64,000 bases of DNA, taken from positions 868,001 through 932,000 of the forward strand of contig NC_016026.1 of assembly GCF_000226315.1 (NCBI RefSeq), read 5' to 3'. Positions within the stretch are counted from its first letter, which is position 1. Each line of letters starts with the position of its first letter. Below the pieces are notes generated by a model. That model did not search any database, had not been told where the DNA came from, and saw nothing but the letters and a program-made list of their open reading frames with translations. This document shows positions 60,274-64,000 of this stretch, piece after piece. A program made the translations under genes and the position numbers. Source of the DNA: Micavibrio aeruginosavorus ARL-13. Its GTDB lineage: Bacteria > Pseudomonadota > Alphaproteobacteria > Micavibrionales > Micavibrionaceae.

Positions 60274-61077
60274 ATGGCCATTCCATTTCCTGATATTGAT
60301 CCGATTGCTTTTTCTGTCGGCCCGCTGGTGGTGCGGTGGTATGCGCTGGCCTATATCGCGGGGTTTGTGCTGGGGTGGCGTTATGCGCTGTATCTGTGTG
60401 GGTTGACCAAGGATGCACGGCCAAACGCGCTAGATATTGATGATTTCCTGCCGTGGGGCATTCTGGGTGTCATTTTGGGTGGGCGTATCGGGTACGTGCT
60501 GTTTTATCAGTTGCCGATGTATATGGCCGAACCGCTGGAGATTTTGAAGGTCTGGAACGGCGGCATGTCGTTCCACGGTGGGGCGTCGGGCGCAATTATT
60601 GCGATGCTGATTTATGCCATGGTGAAGAAAATCTCCTTCCTGCGTCTGGCGGATATTTTCTGCTGTGGTGTGCCTATCGGGTTGTTCTTTGGCCGCTTGG
60701 CCAATTTCGTCAATGGTGAGTTGTTTGGGCGCACGACGGATGTGGCGTGGGGTGTTGTATTTCCGCATGGGGGACCAGTGCCACGCCACCCCAGCCAGAT
60801 TTACGAAGCCCTGCTGGAAGGCGCCTTGCTGTTTGTCGTTTTGTATCTGTTTGCACGCAACGATGCTATCCGTAACCGTCCGGGTATTATCGCCGGGACG
60901 TTCTTGATCGGTTATGGGCTGTCGCGCGTGATTGTTGAATTCTTCCGCGAACCGGATGTGCAAATTGGTTACATCATGAACATCTTCACGATGGGACAGG
61001 TGTTGTGCGTGCCGATGATCTTGGGTGGCGCGTATGTCGTCTGGTACTCTATGCGCCGGGGTTTGCGAAATGGCTGA
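60274..61077 (+). CDS. lgt: Prolipoprotein diacylglyceryl transferase
   Basis: 267 residues, seven membrane helices. Transfers diacylglycerol from phosphatidylglycerol to the lipobox Cys of prolipoproteins, such as that at 39362. Lgt motifs: GGRIGYVLFYQ, NGGMSFHGGASGAIIAM with the essential His, and the signature GRLANFVNGELFGRTTDV with Arg and Asn. First of an alphaproteobacterial lgt-midA-pgeF run. The methyltransferase gene starts 8 bases inside it. Confidence 0.94.
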   Translation: MAIPFPDIDPIAFSVGPLVVRWYALAYIAGFVLGWRYALYLCGLTKDARPNALDIDDFLPWGILGVILGGRIGYVLFYQLPMYMAEPLEILKVWNGGMSFHGGASGAIIAMLIYAMVKKISFLRLADIFCCGVPIGLFFGRLANFVNGELFGRTTDVAWGVVFPHGGPVPRHPSQIYEALLEGALLFVVLYLFARNDAIRNRPGIIAGTFLIGYGLSRVIVEFFREPDVQIGYIMNIFTMGQVLCVPMILGGAYVVWYSMRRGLRNG

Positions 61078-62173
61078 AACCCTGACCGATATTCTGATCC
61101 GCCATATCCGTGATAACGGCCCGATCAGCGTATCGCATTTCATGGGTTTGGCCTTGGGGCATCCGCAATACGGTTATTACATGAACCGCGACCCGTTCGG
61201 GCGGTTGGGTGATTTTGTCACCGCGCCCGAAATTTCCCAATTGTTTGGTGAAATGATTGGCGTGTGGATGGCGGATTTGTGGTTGCGCATGGGGGCCCCA
61301 TCGCCGTTTTTGTTGGTGGAATCCGGTCCGGGGCGGGGGACGTTGATGGCGGACCTGTTGCGCGCCACGCGCAAAGTGGATGGGTTCCACACCGCCATGC
61401 AAATTCATTTGATTGAAACCAGCCCGTCACTGCGCACATTGCAAGCCCACGCGTTGGCGGGGCATGCGCCGTATTGGCATGATTCCATTGATACTTTGCC
61501 GGATGATGCGCCAATTCTGTTTGTGGCGAATGAATTTCTGGATGCCTTGCCCATTATACAATTGATGCACGGGGACAAGGGCTGGGCCGAACGCGTCATT
61601 GGTTTGTCCGATGACGGGCAATTGATGTTTGGTTTGGCGCCCGCCGATCCATCATTGGTCGCCGCCATTCCTGACGTGCTGGACCCGCGCGATGGAAACG
61701 GCATTTATGAAGTATCCCCGGCGCGGTCCGGTTTCACCGCCTTGTTAAGTGAACGGATCGAACGTCAGGGCGGCGCGGCCTTGTTCATTGATTACGGCCA
61801 TAGTCATCACGGTATGGGCGATACGTTACAGGCCATGCGCGGCCATAAATTTGTCAGCGTCTTTGACGATGTCGGAACCGCCGATATCACCAGCCATGTT
61901 GATTTCGAAGCGGTTGCCGAGGCCGCCATCCATCACGGGGCCAGCGTTTATGGCCCGGTCGAGCAATGGCAGTTTTTGGAAGATATGGGCATCCGCATGC
62001 GGGCATCGCATTTGATCAACAACGCGGCGGATGAAAAACAGGCCGATGATGTGCGTGCGGGGTTGGAACGGCTTGTGTCGCCCGATCAAATGGGCGCGTT
62101 GTTCAAGGTTCTGGCCATCGGCCATGATGCGGGCCCCACACCATCCGGATTTGGAGAGGACATTACACCATGA
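61070..62173 (+). CDS. MidA/NDUFAF7-like SAM-dependent methyltransferase
   Basis: 367 residues from the ATG at 61070; the open frame upstream lies in lgt. The family, whose mitochondrial member NDUFAF7 methylates an arginine of complex I, is marked by GHPQYGYYMNRDPFGRLGDF, then TAPEISQLFGEM, the SAM motif LVESGPGRGTLMADLLR and ANEFLDALPI. It overlaps lgt by 8 bases and pgeF by 4, a coupled three-gene set. A role in respiratory-complex assembly is inferred from the mitochondrial relative. Confidence 0.88.
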   Translation: MAETLTDILIRHIRDNGPISVSHFMGLALGHPQYGYYMNRDPFGRLGDFVTAPEISQLFGEMIGVWMADLWLRMGAPSPFLLVESGPGRGTLMADLLRATRKVDGFHTAMQIHLIETSPSLRTLQAHALAGHAPYWHDSIDTLPDDAPILFVANEFLDALPIIQLMHGDKGWAERVIGLSDDGQLMFGLAPADPSLVAAIPDVLDPRDGNGIYEVSPARSGFTALLSERIERQGGAALFIDYGHSHHGMGDTLQAMRGHKFVSVFDDVGTADITSHVDFEAVAEAAIHHGASVYGPVEQWQFLEDMGIRMRASHLINNAADEKQADDVRAGLERLVSPDQMGALFKVLAIGHDAGPTPSGFGEDITP

Positions 62174-62973
62174 CCACAATTGATGTGCCGTGTTACAGCG
62201 ACGGGAATTTCATTTCCCCGATGATCACGAATGTCGCGCATGGATTTTTCGGCCGCCGCGGCGGGGTCAGCAATGGGCTGTATACGTCGCTGAATTGTGG
62301 TTTGGGGACACAGGATAATGCCGATGCGGTGGTCGAAAACCGTAAACGCGTGGCCGATGTTCTGGGTGCCGCCCCCGATCATTTGATCAGCATGAAACAA
62401 GTGCACAGCGCAACATGCGTTTACGTCGAAAAACCATGGACGGTTGATACACGCCCCGATGCGGATGGGTTTGTGACCGATGTGCCGGGATTGGCCTTGG
62501 GTGTTTTGACGGCGGATTGTGGCCCGGTTTTATTTTACGGTGAAAAATCCAGCGGGGCCCCCGTGATTGGCGCGGCGCATGCCGGATGGGGCGGGGCGTT
62601 GAAGGGCGTTTTGGAATCGACCGTGCGTGAAATGGCCCGGCAAGGGGCGGGGCTGGATGGCATTCATGCCAGCATTGGCCCGTGCATTGGCCCGGCGTCT
62701 TATGAAGTGAAAATGGATTTTATCGGGAATTTCCTGAATCAAGACCCGGAGAATGAACGCTTCTTCAAAGCTGGGCGGGGTGAGGACAGCTATTACTTCG
62801 ATTTACCGGGGTATATTACGTGGCGTCTGGCCATGGCCGGGGTGCGGCACGTGTCCATCGGTGGGCAGGATACATACGCGGCGGACCATGATTGGTTCAG
62901 CTATCGCCGGTCCACCCACCGTAAAGAGACCGATTATGGAAGGCAGATTTCTGCGATTATGATCCGCAATTAA
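62170..62973 (+). CDS. pgeF: Polyphenol oxidase/purine nucleoside-type YfiH (PgeF) family
   Basis: 267 residues. HGFFGRRGGVSNGLYTSLNC at the N-terminus, then SMKQVHSATCVYV, LTADCGPVLFYGE and GAAHAGWGGALKGVLESTV with the zinc-binding Cys/His set, and ASIGPCIGPASYEVK with the last Cys. Members act as peptidoglycan-editing factors (removing L-Ser misincorporation in E. coli) and some are reported to act on purine nucleosides. Its start overlaps the MidA stop. Confidence 0.9.
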   Translation: MTTIDVPCYSDGNFISPMITNVAHGFFGRRGGVSNGLYTSLNCGLGTQDNADAVVENRKRVADVLGAAPDHLISMKQVHSATCVYVEKPWTVDTRPDADGFVTDVPGLALGVLTADCGPVLFYGEKSSGAPVIGAAHAGWGGALKGVLESTVREMARQGAGLDGIHASIGPCIGPASYEVKMDFIGNFLNQDPENERFFKAGRGEDSYYFDLPGYITWRLAMAGVRHVSIGGQDTYAADHDWFSYRRSTHRKETDYGRQISAIMIRN

Positions 62974-62984
62974 CCCTTAATCGG

Positions 62985-63012
62985 TTGATTTTCGTGATGG
63001 ATTTTTTATAGT
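62985..63012 (+). promoter_or_regulatory. Predicted sigma-70-type promoter for prs
   Basis: TTGATT at 62985-62990 and TATAGT at 63007-63012, spaced by 16 bases, 46 bases upstream of the prs start. Confidence 0.45.
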
Positions 63013-63058
63013 CATCACCATTCCAACGCATTCAAAAACGGGCAGGGGCCACGCCGTC

Positions 63059-63997
63059 ATGAAAATCATCGCAGGGAATTCCAACCTTCCGCTGGCGCAG
63101 GCCATTTCCGATTATCTCGAAATTCCGTTGGCCAAGGCGACGATCAAGCGCTTTTCTGACATGGAAGCCTTCGTGGAAATTCAGGAAAACGTCCGTGGCG
63201 AAGATGTGTTCGTGGTGCAATCCACATGTTACCCCGCCAACGACAATTTGATGGAATTGCTGATCACGATTGACGCACTGCGCCGTGGTTCGGCACGCCG
63301 TATTACCGCGGTTATTCCGTATTTTGGTTACGCACGCCAGGACCGTAAAACGGGTGGCCGGACCCCGATTTCGGCGAAGCTGGTTGCCAACCTGATCACC
63401 GCCGCCGGTGTGGACCGTGTTTTGACATTGGAATTGCACGCCGGTCAGATTCAGGGCTTCTTTGACATCCCGCTCGACAACCTGATCGTTGGTCCGGTGT
63501 TTGTGCCGGAAATTGAAAAACGCTTCGCGGGCAAGGAAAGCCAGCTGGTCATCGTATCCCCCGACGTGGGTGGCGTGGTCCGGGCGCGGGCACTGGCCAA
63601 ACGCCTGGATGCCGATTTGGCGATTATTGACAAACGTCGTGAACAAGCCGGCGTGTCCGAGGTCATGAACGTGATCGGCCATGTCGAAGGGAAAATCTGC
63701 CTGATGGTGGATGATATTGTGGATTCGGGCGGAACATTGTGCAACGCGGCCCAAGCCCTGATGGATCAGGGGGCTACGGCGGTTCAGGCCTATGTCGTTC
63801 ACGGGGTTCTGTCCGGCGCGGCCGTTGACCGGATTTCCAAGTCCAAAATCGAACGGATGGTCATTACGGACTCCATCCCGGCCACCGATGCGGTCAAAAA
63901 TGCCAGCAATATCGAGCAGTTAACGGTTTCCCGCCTGATGGGTGAGGCGATCCGCCGGATCAGCAACGAAGAGTCGATTTCGGCCCTGTTTATCTAA
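63059..63997 (+). CDS. prs: Ribose-phosphate pyrophosphokinase
   Basis: 312 residues. Makes PRPP for nucleotide, His and Trp synthesis. Opening [20 protein letters not shown] with [20 protein letters not shown], the ATP-binding [20 protein letters not shown], and the PRPP loop [13 protein letters not shown]. Full length to its stop 3 bases before the window end; what follows is not visible. Confidence 0.95.
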   Translation: MKIIAGNSNLPLAQAISDYLEIPLAKATIKRFSDMEAFVEIQENVRGEDVFVVQSTCYPANDNLMELLITIDALRRGSARRITAVIPYFGYARQDRKTGGRTPISAKLVANLITAAGVDRVLTLELHAGQIQGFFDIPLDNLIVGPVFVPEIEKRFAGKESQLVIVSPDVGGVVRARALAKRLDADLAIIDKRREQAGVSEVMNVIGHVEGKICLMVDDIVDSGGTLCNAAQALMDQGATAVQAYVVHGVLSGAAVDRISKSKIERMVITDSIPATDAVKNASNIEQLTVSRLMGEAIRRISNEESISALFI

Positions 63998-64000
63998 CGG

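Overview
The window (64 kb, mostly about 50-60% GC by eye) reads as a chromosomal segment of an alphaproteobacterium. Markers are a MucR/Ros-type regulator, the Alph_Pro_TM (TIGR02186) protein beside a TauE/SafE permease, UbiE and UbiK, an lgt-midA-pgeF run, HldD, and a fused indolepyruvate oxidoreductase. Complete leucine catabolism, LPS heptose synthesis, many secreted proteins and an adhesive pilin locus would suit a small-genome, attachment-dependent organism such as Micavibrio. That placement is inference and no 16S gene is present.

Layout. 1-3 kb: three tandem secreted HExxH metallopeptidase paralogues (- strand). 3-11 kb: a leucine/isovalerate (liu) operon (mccB, liuC, mccA, liuE, ivd), interrupted between liuC and mccA by an AT-rich membrane coiled-coil gene of the putative phage abortive-infection family, with paired palindromic repeats in the other gaps. 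11-22 kb: an ArsC/Spx-like protein, the indolepyruvate oxidoreductase, a split SbmA/BacA-like ABC transporter with large insertions in both halves, a thioesterase, a methyltransferase, an Uup-type ABC-F ATPase and an HU protein with a histone-H1-like tail. 22-26.5 kb: a 1350-residue MASE1-CHASE-PAS hybrid histidine kinase.

26.6-34.7 kb (- strand) is the most unusual part. Two large secreted Cys-rich paralogues, one carrying a VWA/MIDAS domain, flank three tandem type IV pilin-like proteins whose C-termini carry the glycine-rich motif typical of phage tail fibres. This looks like a surface-attachment appendage encoded as a cassette without its own assembly machinery.

34.8-64 kb is mainly housekeeping: a TrpF-like and a DUF1826-like protein, recQ, a methyltransferase, tRNA-Ser(CGA), a small lipoprotein, a cysteine-synthase-like enzyme, mutS, dut, an Ala-rich membrane protein, ubiE, murJ-trpS, three small secreted proteins, TauE/SafE with TIGR02186, a universal stress protein, an Nfu-type Fe-S scaffold, a degenerate polysaccharide deacetylase, a RutE-like nitroreductase, tsaB, mucR, proC-ybjN-ubiK, hldD, lgt-midA-pgeF and prs. 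Several strong intrinsic terminators delimit transcription units. Starts were moved inward from the longest reading frame wherever a Shine-Dalgarno match, signal peptide or family length favoured it; these choices are noted.
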